A stretch of 35,631 nt of DNA from Methanosarcina sp. DH2 (GTDB taxonomy: Archaea > Halobacteriota > Methanosarcinia > Methanosarcinales > Methanosarcinaceae), in NCBI RefSeq assembly GCF_020804225.1, contig NZ_WJBI01000010.1, positions 113,441-149,071 on the forward strand. Reading direction: 5' to 3'. Position 1 is the first letter of the stretch. Each line of letters opens with the position of its first letter. Shown here in pieces: positions 8,694 through 17,135 of the stretch. The notes beneath the pieces were generated by a model. That model had not been told where the DNA came from and made no database searches. It was given only the letters and a program-made list of their open reading frames with translations. A program made the position numbers and the translations under genes.

Positions 8694-9284
8694 ATGAAAG
8701 GTATTTTTAGCATCTTTAGAAAAGACGAAAAAGCCTTTACGGGACTTGAATCCGCAATCGTGCTGACTGCTTTTGTGGTGGTGGCAGCCGTTTTCTCTTA
8801 TGTAATTCTCGGGGCCGGGTTTACGACCTCTGATACCGCCAAGTCAACAATTGATGAGGGTGTAAAACAGACAACTTCTTCCGTTGGGCTTGCAGGCGAC
8901 GTGATTGCAAAAAGTAACGAAAATAAAGTGAACGAGATAATACTGACTCTTCAACTAACCGCAGGTCAGTCCCCGATGGATATAGGGGTTGACAGTAGTG
9001 AAGGAATGATGGTTGTATCCTACTCCGATAGCGCTGCTTATGAAGCAAATACAACCTGGGCTCAAGAGTTCATAGGAAATAACGACGGAGATAACATATT
9101 GGAGCAGCACGAAAAAGTGCAAATTACCATTCAAGTTCCCGAAGATGCAATGCTGCAGAGAGGTAACATGACTGATGTGGTTAACAGAGAGTTCAGGCTT
9201 GAAGTAAAACCAAAAGTTGGTGCAATCGTACCTATCACCAGAGTCACACCCCCGCAGATTGATAACGTTATGAACCTGAAGTAA
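8694..9284 (+). CDS. arlB: Archaellin (major archaellum filament subunit)
   Basis: A 196-residue precursor. The leader MKGIFSIFRKDEKA is basic and short, followed by FTGLESAIVLTAFVVVAAVF. This is the class III (prepilin-type) signal with Gly at +3 and a long hydrophobic helix, so the prepilin peptidase should cut after Ala14. The helix packs in the filament core; the rest is the exposed beta domain. Two N-glycosylation sequons (NTT, NMT) fit the glycosylated archaellins of methanogens. There is one archaellin gene only in this cluster. A small hairpin (9294-9305) follows the stop, so transcription may be attenuated before arlD, as expected for a highly expressed filament gene. Older symbol: flaB. 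Confidence 0.95.
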   Translation: MKGIFSIFRKDEKAFTGLESAIVLTAFVVVAAVFSYVILGAGFTTSDTAKSTIDEGVKQTTSSVGLAGDVIAKSNENKVNEIILTLQLTAGQSPMDIGVDSSEGMMVVSYSDSAAYEANTTWAQEFIGNNDGDNILEQHEKVQITIQVPEDAMLQRGNMTDVVNREFRLEVKPKVGAIVPITRVTPPQIDNVMNLK

Positions 9285-9367
9285 TCCGCAGGGCATCAGG
9301 GATGCTTACCCCTCTTTTACTGTTATGAAAACGGGAAAAATTTCATTTTCGTTTTCAGGTGGTCAGT

Positions 9368-10075
9368 ATGGAACTGGATAAAAGAGTAAATGAAATAGAA
9401 ACCGAACTTAAAATCATTAAAGGGGAGATTAAAGAATTACTTGTGGATATAAGAGATCTGGTGAACAAAAATGAAAATCCTTTCTGCGGCATCCCGAGCG
9501 TTGAAGCAGTGAAGATTTGGGTACCGGAGAAAGAGGAATCTGCAAATAAACAGCTAGTTGTGGCTGATAATGGAGAAAACGGACTCAAGCCCACTCCAGG
9601 AATTTCGGAGCCTAGAAATCAAACTACAAAAAATAATGAAAAATCCCTGAAATTAGCCGGAGCTGGTCAGGAATATTCTGTGCAGAATGTTCATAAACAG
9701 GAAATACACAGACCTGAACCTGAGAGTTCCCGAAGAATTGACATATTCATGCTTGTCGAGCTTATGCGGTGGGTGGATTACGCTGTCAGAACAGTGGGAC
9801 ACAGCAACCTCGAAGAACTACTGAACCTTTATACTCTCATTGGACAGCTCCCTGAACACACAAAAGAGATTATTAAGAACATTGCAAACCTTTCAATAGA
9901 AGAGCCCGCGGTAGAAGAGAGGGTTAGCATGAAGGACAACATCATGGTGCTTTCGCAGTTGAGTGCAATCCTGAATCCGGAAGACATTAAAAAGAGTATT
10001 CAGCCGCTTTATGAAACCTCCCCGAGCTGGAAAGAGAAAGAAAAAGAGAAGAAAACAGGGATTGTCTTCAACTGA
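9368..10075 (+). CDS. arlD: Archaellum accessory protein of the ArlD/E (FlaD/E) family
   Basis: A 235-residue protein from ATG 9368, preceded by AGGTGGT at 9357-9363. A GTG at 9359 is in frame but lies inside that ribosome site. The N-terminal 35 residues (ELDKRVNEIETELKIIKGEIKELL) form a coiled coil. A polar linker (about 60-120) follows. Then comes the conserved FlaD/E domain with LVELMRWVDYAVRTVGHSNLEELL and GQLPEHTKEIIKNIANL. In archaella, ArlC/D/E form the cytoplasmic ring or switch complex that connects the ArlH/I motor to the chemotaxis adaptor CheF. No separate arlC or arlE gene lies in the cluster, so this one protein may serve all these roles. The exact D versus E label is uncertain. 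Confidence 0.8.
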   Translation: MELDKRVNEIETELKIIKGEIKELLVDIRDLVNKNENPFCGIPSVEAVKIWVPEKEESANKQLVVADNGENGLKPTPGISEPRNQTTKNNEKSLKLAGAGQEYSVQNVHKQEIHRPEPESSRRIDIFMLVELMRWVDYAVRTVGHSNLEELLNLYTLIGQLPEHTKEIIKNIANLSIEEPAVEERVSMKDNIMVLSQLSAILNPEDIKKSIQPLYETSPSWKEKEKEKKTGIVFN

Positions 10076-10113
10076 GTTTGAAAGCTGAGGAAAAACTAAG
10101 GTAATGAAATTAA

Positions 10114-10145
10114 CTGCTTCGGCCAAAGTCTGCTTCGGCCAAGGT
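10114..10145. repeat. 16-bp tandem duplication
   Basis: CTGCTTCGGCCAAAGT is followed directly by CTGCTTCGGCCAAGGT, one mismatch apart, 38 bp after the arlD stop. Confidence 0.85.
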
Positions 10146-10260
10146 CTAATTCGTCCAGTCTGAACTAACTTCAATCTGTTTCGTATGAAGTCAATTAACC
10201 AACCATCAATCGATTAATATCGGCTTACATTCCGATTTACGATTAATCAATATCATCTTA

Positions 10261-10332
10261 CATTAATTAATCGACTTACATTAATTAATTGACTTGAATT
10301 AATTAATCGACTTGCATTAATCGGTTCACCTT
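10261..10332. repeat. 18-bp AT-rich tandem repeat, three and a half units
   Basis: Units read CATTAATTAATCGACTTA with small changes; the fourth is diverged. Each contains the self-complementary ATTAATTAAT core, so the tract could bind a dimeric protein several times or simply be a slippage product. Confidence 0.85.
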
Positions 10333-10535
10333 ACCGAATTAATAAAACCTTCATTTAACAGTCTCATCTGAGACCCGTATCATTTGACATGAATTAATGT
10401 CGTCAGATATTAACCGGTCTATAACCAGTTTAGTTAGCCAATCCGGTTAACCAGTTTAATCGGGATCAACATCAATTTATTCGATCTGAGAATATCCGAT
10501 CTGAAAAGAAAGGAAAGTAAGGCGGGGGTCAAAAA

Positions 10536-11030
10536 TTGAGTGGGGAATCGATAAGCTCTGCAATTCTGACAATAGCATCCGTTATCTGTGCATTTGCTTT
10601 TGTTTCAACTGTGTACCCCTCGGTAATCTCTGCCGGAGACCCCATAATGAGCCGTACGGACTCTATGGGAGACCAGATCATGACAGATATAGAAATTCTG
10701 CATGAAGCAACAGGTGCTGAAGGTACTGAAATCCACGTATGGGTAAAGAATGTGGGATGCAAGGAAATATCTTCAGGCATAATTCCCGAGTCTGACCTCT
10801 TTTTCGGAGAGGCGGGGAACTTTGAACGCATCCCTTATGATGAAAACGGAATTCTGGTTCCGGGTTGGAACTACCTGATTGAACAAAATGAAGACAATAA
10901 CTGGGATAAAGGAGAGACTCTGCGCATAAAAATAAAACCTGTAGATTTACCTATTAGCGGAGAGAAATATTTCATCAAGTTCAGTACATACAATGGGGTT
11001 TCTGAAGAGGCCTATTTTACGGTGTCATAA
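10536..11030 (+). CDS. arlG: Archaellum stator-type protein ArlG (FlaG)
   Basis: A 164-residue protein starting at TTG 10536, the only in-frame start near the GGCGGGGG ribosome site (10521-10528). An N-terminal hydrophobic helix (SAILTIASVICAFAFVSTVYPSVI, about residues 7-30) is followed by a soluble beta-rich domain with the pattern EIHVWVKNVGCKEI, as in the FlaF/FlaG family. ArlF and ArlG form the stator-like complex that anchors the archaellum motor in the cell envelope, with the soluble domain outside the membrane. Its stop codon overlaps the next ATG by one base, so the two are coupled. I chose G here and F next from the N-terminal sequences and the G-F-H-I-J order known in other archaea; swapping the labels is possible. 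Confidence 0.75.
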   Translation: MSGESISSAILTIASVICAFAFVSTVYPSVISAGDPIMSRTDSMGDQIMTDIEILHEATGAEGTEIHVWVKNVGCKEISSGIIPESDLFFGEAGNFERIPYDENGILVPGWNYLIEQNEDNNWDKGETLRIKIKPVDLPISGEKYFIKFSTYNGVSEEAYFTVS

Positions 11031-11572
11031 TGGGTTTCGGGTCAATAATTGCAGCAATGGTCTCGATTGCAACTATTCTCCTGGCATCTTATGTCTGCTC
11101 GAAAGGAGGGTTCTACATGGCAGACGGTCTCTCTAATTCAGTCGTTGAGATGCAGGAAAACAGGAATGAAATATTAAAAACAGAAATAAAGGTTACAGGC
11201 GTCTCTACAGACAGGGAAGATATTCTGGTATTCCTGCAGAACACAGGCTCGATAAAAATTGGGGATTTCACTTACATGGACGTAATCATCGCCTATCAAA
11301 ATGAATCAGGCACTGTGAAGACAGTCTGGATTCCCTACCAGGAAGGCGAAGTCCTTTCTAAGAACAGGTGGACAAAATTAGATATTGCTCCTGACCTGAT
11401 GAACCCTGGAGTCTTTGACCCGGGAGAGAAAATGGAATTGCAGGTCCGGCTGGATGCCTCAGATCCACCGGGAAACTCCAGCATAAACTGGCTTCTGGTA
11501 GCTGCCCCCAATGGAGTGAAGACTTCACAGTATTTCAGTGATAATCTTTCAGAGGATGACTTAGGAATTTAG
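11030..11572 (+). CDS. arlF: Archaellum stator-type protein ArlF (FlaF)
   Basis: A 180-residue protein starting at ATG 11030, overlapping the arlG stop by one base. An N-terminal signal anchor (MGFGSIIAAMVSIATILLASYVC, residues 1-23) is followed by a short helix and an immunoglobulin-like beta domain with VFLQNTGSIKIGDFTYMDVIIAY, typical of FlaF. In characterised archaea ArlF binds the S-layer and, with ArlG, acts as the stator of the rotating filament. NTG and DPGEK loops match the family pattern. There is one sequon (NSS). It lies between arlG and arlH in the same operon. Confidence 0.78.
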   Translation: MGFGSIIAAMVSIATILLASYVCSKGGFYMADGLSNSVVEMQENRNEILKTEIKVTGVSTDREDILVFLQNTGSIKIGDFTYMDVIIAYQNESGTVKTVWIPYQEGEVLSKNRWTKLDIAPDLMNPGVFDPGEKMELQVRLDASDPPGNSSINWLLVAAPNGVKTSQYFSDNLSEDDLGI

Positions 11573-11640
11573 AGATTATTCCGTAAAACCAGCTGACAGG
11601 AAAATTAAGGGATTCTGGGTTCCAGAGAAGGGTAGAGAGA

Positions 11641-12429
11641 ATGGAAGGAAATAAGAGTGAGGGAATACTGTTTGAAAGAGAATTGGTCTATGAAGAAATA
11701 TTCAGTGACCTGCAAGAGGAAGAGAGAACATTATTGAAGTTCATATCTTCCGGAAACCTGGAAATAGACCGGAAACTGGAAGGAGGCGTCCCTGTAGGTT
11801 CACTTTGCCTTCTCGAAGGAGGAAACAATAGCGGGAAGTCCATTTTTTTGCAGCAAATAATGTGGGGAGCTCTGAACCAGGATAAAAAGGTCCTTGCTCT
11901 AACAACGGAAAAGACCTCAAAAGAACTTCTAAACCAGATGGGGAGCTTGAAGCTTGGGATTTCGGATTACTTCATAATAGGGAGATCAAAGATATTCGAA
12001 ATTAATGCAAACTATATTGAGAAAAATCCTAAATTGAGCGAGAGCCTACTGCAGATGCTTCTGGAATGCATAAAAAGGTGTGAAGAAGAACTGATCCTTA
12101 TAGATTCCCTGACGATCTTTGCAGTGAACGCTTCAGAGAATGCGGTGTTAAACTTCTTTACTGAATGCGTAAAGCTATGCGACAGGGGAAAGACTATTCT
12201 CATCAGTGTGCATGGGTACGCATTTTCTCAGGTAACGCTTTACAGGCTAAGGTCCATTTGCAGTGCCTTTTTTGAGCTCAGAATAGAACAGGTGGGGGAC
12301 CAGTGGGTAAAAACTATGGAAATCCAGAAACTAAGGGGTGCAAGAAAGACTACAGGAAATCTGTTGAGTTTTAATGTGGACAGTGAATTCGGGCTGAAAA
12401 TAATTCCTTTTTCAAAGGTTAAAGCCTGA
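11641..12429 (+). CDS. arlH: Archaellum motor regulatory ATPase ArlH (FlaH)
   Basis: A 262-residue RecA/KaiC-like P-loop protein. Walker A is GGNNSGKS (residues 60-67). Walker B is LILIDS with Asp155. ArlH binds ATP and docks on the ArlI hexamer as a ring at the base of the archaellum motor; in studied species its nucleotide state controls assembly. The canonical catalytic Glu of active ATPases is not obvious after the Walker A strand, in keeping with a switch role. Start ATG 11641 follows GGTAGAGAGA. It sits 68 bp after arlF and 61 bp before arlI. Confidence 0.93.
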   Translation: MEGNKSEGILFERELVYEEIFSDLQEEERTLLKFISSGNLEIDRKLEGGVPVGSLCLLEGGNNSGKSIFLQQIMWGALNQDKKVLALTTEKTSKELLNQMGSLKLGISDYFIIGRSKIFEINANYIEKNPKLSESLLQMLLECIKRCEEELILIDSLTIFAVNASENAVLNFFTECVKLCDRGKTILISVHGYAFSQVTLYRLRSICSAFFELRIEQVGDQWVKTMEIQKLRGARKTTGNLLSFNVDSEFGLKIIPFSKVKA

Positions 12430-12490
12430 AAAGATGAAAGAGCGTCCGGAAAGACGGCAATCGGAGAAAAAACCCGAATGAGGAGTTGAG

Positions 12491-14350
12491 ATGGAAGCTC
12501 TGCCTTTTGAACCTTTGCCTGCACCGGATAAAGGGGGACGCTCCAGAAAAGAGATGTTCTCAAGCCTCTCTTTAGAAATGCAGGAATTTATTGGCAGGGA
12601 AGAAAACCTCCATATCCTTGATTATATCTGCAGGCTCCCTACAAAAGAAATAGGATTTCCGGAATTCTATCCAAGGATTTCGAGATCCATGAAAAGCATC
12701 AAAACCCCTAACCTGATCTATCCTTCCGGAAAAGGGCTTGCAGTTCATATATATCCGGATAAGGAAGATATAAGAAATTATTATATCCCCATAGAGCCCT
12801 GCCTTTTCCAGAATCTGGATAGTACAGTAGAGACAGTGGAAAAGTTACTCATCGATGTAATACATGATCAGGACATTACTACAAAAGATCCTGAAGAAAA
12901 GAAAAAGCTCCTGGAAAAAGCCCTGGAAAAAATCTGTGAAGTAGAAGAAAATTTAAAGGAAAATACAATGGCATTGGGAGGAAAACGCAGGGGAAAGAAG
13001 AAAGATACATATAAAGGAGAAAGCTCCCTGAGAAAAAAGGGAGAAGGCTCCCTGAGAAACGAAAATAACAACGAAAAACCCGGCATTTTTGAAAACCTGA
13101 AGGAAGCTGGCAAAGCATTCCGGATGAGAAAACTGCAGAAAATTTCCGTAACGCCTGAAGAATTCAATGCAATCAAATACCTGATGATCAGGGACAAGGT
13201 GGGGATGGGAGTGCTCGAACCTTTACTTCTTGACCCAAATATAGAAGATATAAGCTGCAGTGGGCTTGGCAGGATCTTTGTTGAGCATAAGGTATTCTCA
13301 TCCCTTAAAACAACAATCTCATTTGAGGAAATTGAAGAACTCAATTCTTTTGTCATACAGATGTCCGAAAAAGTAGGAAAACCAATAACCTACAGGGACC
13401 CTATAGTCGATACTGCTCTTCCGGACGGATCAAGGATTAATATTGTTTTCGGGGAAGATGTGTCAAGGCGGGGGAGCAATTTTACCATCAGGAAATTTAT
13501 GAAAACCCCGATTTCAATCTTCGAACTTATTGAGTTCGGAACAATTGACTACACAATGGCTGCATACATGTGGATGATGCTCAGGGCAGGAATGAATTGC
13601 TTCATTTCAGGGGAAACAGCCTCAGGAAAGACCACGATGATGAATGCAGTGACTACCTTTCTTCCACCTGACTCCAAAATAGTCTCTATTGAAGACACCC
13701 CGGAACTGCAGGTTCCCCATAAGAATTGGACCCGAGAGGTTACAAGGACTACAAGGGATGACAGCGGATCTGATGTCTCTATGTTTGACCTGTTAAAAGC
13801 ATCCCTGCGCCAGCGCCCAAATGAAATTATAATAGGAGAGATCCGTGGGGTTGAAGGAAATATTGCTTTTCAGGCAATGCAAACAGGACACCCGGTAATG
13901 TCCACCTTCCATGCCGCCTCAGTTGAGAAACTTATCCAGAGGCTGACGGGTGACCCTATAAACGTCCCCAAAAGTTATGTGGATAACCTGAATGTTGTTC
14001 TTGTTCTGAGTACTGTAAACGTTCCGGGAAAAGGGCTTGGACGAAGAGTCATGAGCATTAACGAGATCATAGGCTATGATTCTGTGAATCAGGCTTTCAA
14101 TTTTATGGACATCTTCAAATGGGACCCAGGCACAGACACATTCAAGTTCACAGGAAAAAACAACTCTTACCTTCTGGAACATAAAATTGCCCCACGCCTC
14201 GGAATTTCTGAAAACCAGGTACGAAAGATATATTCTGAACTTGACAGAAGGGCAAAAATCCTGAGAAAAATTCACCAGGCAAATATCACCAATTTTTATG
14301 AGCTATTTAACACGCTGATCCAGCTAGAGGAGGCGGGGTTAGCATCATGA
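12491..14350 (+). CDS. arlI: Archaellum motor and assembly ATPase ArlI (FlaI)
   Basis: A 619-residue secretion-type (GspE/PilT-like) ATPase that hexamerises on the ArlJ platform and powers both filament assembly and rotation. Walker A is GETASGKTT (374-382). The acidic IEDTPELQ box follows. Walker B is NEIIIGEIRG with Glu450, and the His-box region is QTGHPVMSTFHA. The start is ATG 12491 after a GAGGAG ribosome site. It is longer than usual because of a highly charged, probably disordered insert between the N-terminal part and the catalytic core (about residues 135-210, rich in Lys, Glu and Asn). The insert contains an internal repeat, GESSLRKK then GEGSLRNE. The stop overlaps the arlJ start by ATGA. 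Confidence 0.95.
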   Translation: MEALPFEPLPAPDKGGRSRKEMFSSLSLEMQEFIGREENLHILDYICRLPTKEIGFPEFYPRISRSMKSIKTPNLIYPSGKGLAVHIYPDKEDIRNYYIPIEPCLFQNLDSTVETVEKLLIDVIHDQDITTKDPEEKKKLLEKALEKICEVEENLKENTMALGGKRRGKKKDTYKGESSLRKKGEGSLRNENNNEKPGIFENLKEAGKAFRMRKLQKISVTPEEFNAIKYLMIRDKVGMGVLEPLLLDPNIEDISCSGLGRIFVEHKVFSSLKTTISFEEIEELNSFVIQMSEKVGKPITYRDPIVDTALPDGSRINIVFGEDVSRRGSNFTIRKFMKTPISIFELIEFGTIDYTMAAYMWMMLRAGMNCFISGETASGKTTMMNAVTTFLPPDSKIVSIEDTPELQVPHKNWTREVTRTTRDDSGSDVSMFDLLKASLRQRPNEIIIGEIRGVEGNIAFQAMQTGHPVMSTFHAASVEKLIQRLTGDPINVPKSYVDNLNVVLVLSTVNVPGKGLGRRVMSINEIIGYDSVNQAFNFMDIFKWDPGTDTFKFTGKNNSYLLEHKIAPRLGISENQVRKIYSELDRRAKILRKIHQANITNFYELFNTLIQLEEAGLAS

Positions 14351-15909
14351 AGTGTATGCAGATGGCTCCGAGCTTAAAAATAAATGCTGCAAAATCGGGA
14401 GTTGAAGAATACATTAACTTTGCTCGAAAACAGAAGAGCACAAAAATTGCTGAAAGAGTCAACGATGATATGCTCTTCCTGTTAACATATATGGCAGCTA
14501 TCTCAACTGCGGATATTGAAAGGGACAAAATATTCGATTATGCCGGGCGCCAGAAAGAATATGAGGCTTCAAAGTATTTCAGGCAAGTACATATTCTCGC
14601 CTCAAAGTGGGGATATGAATACGCAAAGGCCTGTAAGTATATTTCCCAGAAATTAAAGGACGCCTATCTTTCAAAACTATTTGGCACGATGGCAAATATC
14701 CTTTCTTCGGGGGAGCCTGAGAAAAATTTCCTAAAACAGGAAAAAATCACAAGAGAAGAGATCTACTCTAACGAGTACGAACGAAGTATTGAATCTCTGA
14801 AAAAATGGACAGAGGGTTATACTGCCCTGATGGTATCCGTAACTCTCGTTGTTACCACAGTCCTTGTTTCGGTCATGATTTATAATACAGCAAATATAGA
14901 AACCCTTGCATCCCTGGTTGTATTGTTAACCCTTTTTATATGCGGACTTGCCGTTTACATTATATACAGGTCAGCTCCTGACGAAAAAAAAGTACATACC
15001 CTCAATCGCAAATCAAAGGAACAGGAGCAGATCAGGTTTCTGAGCCGAATTTTACTACTTCCGGGTGCAGTTTCTCTTACTGCTCTAATTTTGCTTGGGA
15101 TAAGACCGGAATTTATCCTGATTGGAGTGACCTTTTTTACTCTTCCGATAGGAGCCCTTGCTATGGTTGATGATCGAAAAATCGATGAAAGGGACAGTAG
15201 TTTTCCTGCTTTTGTAAAGACGTTGGGGACCCTTGCCGGGGCAACGGGGATCACTTTAAGGAGTGCAATGGAAAAACTTGATCGGGAAAACATAGGTTGT
15301 CTCAAGCCGGGAGTCGAAGAGCTGCACACAGGCCTTTCTATGGGGTTTAAATCCAGGCTTTGCTGGGAGAAATTCATAGGGGAAACAGGCTCCGAACTGA
15401 TCAACAGGTGTTCAAGGATCTTTACTGATGCAGTCGAACTGGGAGGTGACCCGGCTGAGATAGGGAACATAGTTTCAGCCTCAAGCCTGACAATTGTCCT
15501 CCTGAGGATGAAACGACAGCTGATCAGTTCCGGTTTTAGGGGACTTGCCATAACCCTACATACTGTAATGGTTGGGCTTCTGATTTTTGTAACAGAGATT
15601 ATTTCCAAATTCAGCGGACTCGTATCCAGGATGAGTGAATCTTACACGTCCGTGGAAGGGGGAATGAGTGGGATGTCTGAAATAGGGATGAGCATGTTCA
15701 GTGTAGCCGAAAGCATACCCATGCTATATAAATTCACTTTTTTCGTGATAATTATCCTTACGATTTCAAACACTCTCGTAGTAAAGATTGTGGAAGGTGG
15801 AGGGAATTACAAACTCTTTTTCTATGGGGGCCTGATGTCCGGAATTTCAGGACTCTGTATGATCCTTATCCCGCCGGTCGTATCAAGGGTATTCACATTC
15901 CAGATATGA
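14347..15909 (+). CDS. arlJ: Archaellum membrane platform protein ArlJ (FlaJ)
   Basis: A 520-residue polytopic membrane protein of the type II secretion F-domain family, the platform on which the ArlI motor sits. Cytoplasmic helical domains (about 1-160 and 275-400) alternate with membrane segments. These lie at about 162-212 (two helices), 235-278 (two), 393-418, 460-480 and 486-508. The second cytoplasmic domain carries the family pattern FPAFVKTLGTLAGATG and GGDPAEIGNIVS. Start ATG 14347 overlaps the arlI stop in an ATGA arrangement, so translation is coupled. Length and layout are normal for the family. Confidence 0.94.
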   Translation: MKCMQMAPSLKINAAKSGVEEYINFARKQKSTKIAERVNDDMLFLLTYMAAISTADIERDKIFDYAGRQKEYEASKYFRQVHILASKWGYEYAKACKYISQKLKDAYLSKLFGTMANILSSGEPEKNFLKQEKITREEIYSNEYERSIESLKKWTEGYTALMVSVTLVVTTVLVSVMIYNTANIETLASLVVLLTLFICGLAVYIIYRSAPDEKKVHTLNRKSKEQEQIRFLSRILLLPGAVSLTALILLGIRPEFILIGVTFFTLPIGALAMVDDRKIDERDSSFPAFVKTLGTLAGATGITLRSAMEKLDRENIGCLKPGVEELHTGLSMGFKSRLCWEKFIGETGSELINRCSRIFTDAVELGGDPAEIGNIVSASSLTIVLLRMKRQLISSGFRGLAITLHTVMVGLLIFVTEIISKFSGLVSRMSESYTSVEGGMSGMSEIGMSMFSVAESIPMLYKFTFFVIIILTISNTLVVKIVEGGGNYKLFFYGGLMSGISGLCMILIPPVVSRVFTFQI

Positions 15910-15978
15910 AAAATATTCTCATTGAGGCATAAGAACGGTCTTAGAAGAAAGTTTTGAAACAAGAGTAAATCAGACTTT

Positions 15979-16908
15979 ATGGGAGATAATGGGATGAACA
16001 GCCTGAAGAATATAAAGGTTAAAGGATTAAGAGAACTGAGGGATAACGGATTAAAGAGTCTGAAAGTGAATAGCTTAAAGGATTTAATGCTCAAACCAAA
16101 AATAGCTGAAGTAAACATCGGAAGAAATATTGAAGATATAGAGGATTTGACAAAAAGTAGAGAGCAGGTTAAGAGAAAAATAAAAAAGCTAATAAAAGAA
16201 AAAAAAGAGATTGAAACCCGCATTGATTTGATCCAGAAAGCAGTAAAAGAAAAACGCGAAGAAGTATCGGAACTCCCCTGGCGGGAAGAAATTTTTCCTC
16301 CGCTTTCCAGAAAAGTACATGTAAAAATATCAGGGTCTCTTGAAGCCAAAAATGATTCTTTGGATGCTGAAGATACCGGATTGTCAGAGGTAAAAGTAGG
16401 TGGAATGGAGATAAAGGTTAAAGGAATAGACAAAATATCTGAAGATAAAACACCTGAAGATAAAATACCTGAGGATACAATATCTGAAGGAAAAATCTCT
16501 GAAGATGTAATACCTTCCATTGGCCAGGCTATTATTGTAAATGATGCGGAAGAAGCAGACCTGAAAAGCAAAACCGGAAAAAATAATGGGGATAAGGTTT
16601 TTTCGGAGAAAGAAGAAAAAATAAAAACCGTACATCCTTTCTCATCGGGGAAAGTAAACGAAAGTAAAGTTTCCAGTGGGAATTCCAGCGAAAGTTCTAT
16701 TGAGAAGAACAAGCCTGAAAGCAAAAAGAACCTTGCTACTAGTCTTTTTGGAGATAACCTGATTGAAGATCTACTGAATAGTGAGGATCTAAACCCTGAA
16801 GAAGAGCAGGGTTTTATGAAATATCTGGACGAACAGGAAGTTGGAGAATTAATTACTGATTTAAAAAATGTGCGGGCTCTCCTGACTCGAGCAGAACAGG
16901 CAGGTTAA
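15979..16908 (+). CDS. Charged, coiled-coil and repeat-bearing protein at the end of the archaellum cluster
   Basis: 309 residues from ATG 15979 (an ATG at 15994 is also possible). I recognise no family. The N-terminus has repeated short basic motifs (SLKNIKVKGLREL, NGLKSLKVNSLKDL). Residues about 50-95 form a clear coiled coil (DLTKSREQVKRKIKKLIKEKKEIE). A middle stretch (about 153-176) is a degenerate pentapeptide repeat of the S/P-E-D-K-x type. A long disordered linker is followed by an acidic helical end (LLNSEDLNPEEEQGFMKYLDEQEVGELI). The layout of coiled coil, linker and C-terminal helical domain resembles that of ArlD/E proteins, so a cytoplasmic archaellum accessory role is a reasonable guess. 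It is 69 bp from arlJ and in the same direction. The frame continues as coding-like repeats after the stops. Confidence 0.7.
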   Translation: MGDNGMNSLKNIKVKGLRELRDNGLKSLKVNSLKDLMLKPKIAEVNIGRNIEDIEDLTKSREQVKRKIKKLIKEKKEIETRIDLIQKAVKEKREEVSELPWREEIFPPLSRKVHVKISGSLEAKNDSLDAEDTGLSEVKVGGMEIKVKGIDKISEDKTPEDKIPEDTISEGKISEDVIPSIGQAIIVNDAEEADLKSKTGKNNGDKVFSEKEEKIKTVHPFSSGKVNESKVSSGNSSESSIEKNKPESKKNLATSLFGDNLIEDLLNSEDLNPEEEQGFMKYLDEQEVGELITDLKNVRALLTRAEQAG

Positions 16909-17076
16909 AGATGATGAAAAACTAAAGGCGATGAAGAAATTAAAGGTGATGAAGAAATTAAAACTGACGAAGAAAATAGAGCTGACGAAGAAAGTAGAGC
17001 TGACGAAGAAATTAAAGTTTGTGAGAAACAGAAGCCAACGGAAAAAGACAAAATCAGAAGTAAAGAGAAAAGGTGA
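16909..17076 (+). pseudogene. Decayed or newly expanded 3' extension of the preceding gene, with 18-bp repeats
   Basis: After the TAA at 16906-16908 the same frame has AGA TGA TGA and then stays open to TGA 17074-17076. It holds five 18-bp units (16930-17019) that read as the hexapeptide (G/T/A)-D-E-E-(I/N/S)-(K/R), then a basic tail. The composition matches the preceding protein. Two readings are possible: lost C-terminal coding sequence behind new stops, or a repeat that grew outside the gene. Confidence 0.45.
16930..17019. repeat. 18-bp tandem repeat, five units
   Basis: Units start GA(T/C)GAAGAAA and end AAAGGT, AAAACT, AGAGCT, AGAGCT and AAAGTT. The period is exact, a multiple of 3. Confidence 0.9.
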
Positions 17077-17135
17077 CGGGAAAAGGCCCGGCACATAAAT
17101 AATGAAGAATTTGTTATGGCATTTAGCCATTACAG

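Larger units (their letters stand above)
10076..10535. other. 460-bp repeat-rich spacer inside the archaellum cluster
   Basis: No open frame fits, yet the sequence is highly patterned. It has a 16-bp tandem duplication, an 18-bp AT-rich tandem repeat, the palindrome TCTCATCTGAGA near 10362-10373, and three copies of an AACCAGTTTA-like word between about 10428 and 10465. All genes on both sides point the same way. The region could hold a second promoter or a structured leader controlling arlG-arlJ separately from the filament gene. Confidence 0.5.

Noticed and set aside
14955..15608. 217-residue minus-strand frame inside arlJ
   Set aside because: Antisense shadow of arlJ; Ser/Arg-rich composition typical of reverse-frame reading.
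15822..16724. 300-residue minus-strand frame opposite the archaellum-end gene
   Set aside because: Phe/Ser/Ile-rich reading of the Lys/Glu-rich coding strand; repeats explained by the pentapeptide repeat on the other strand.
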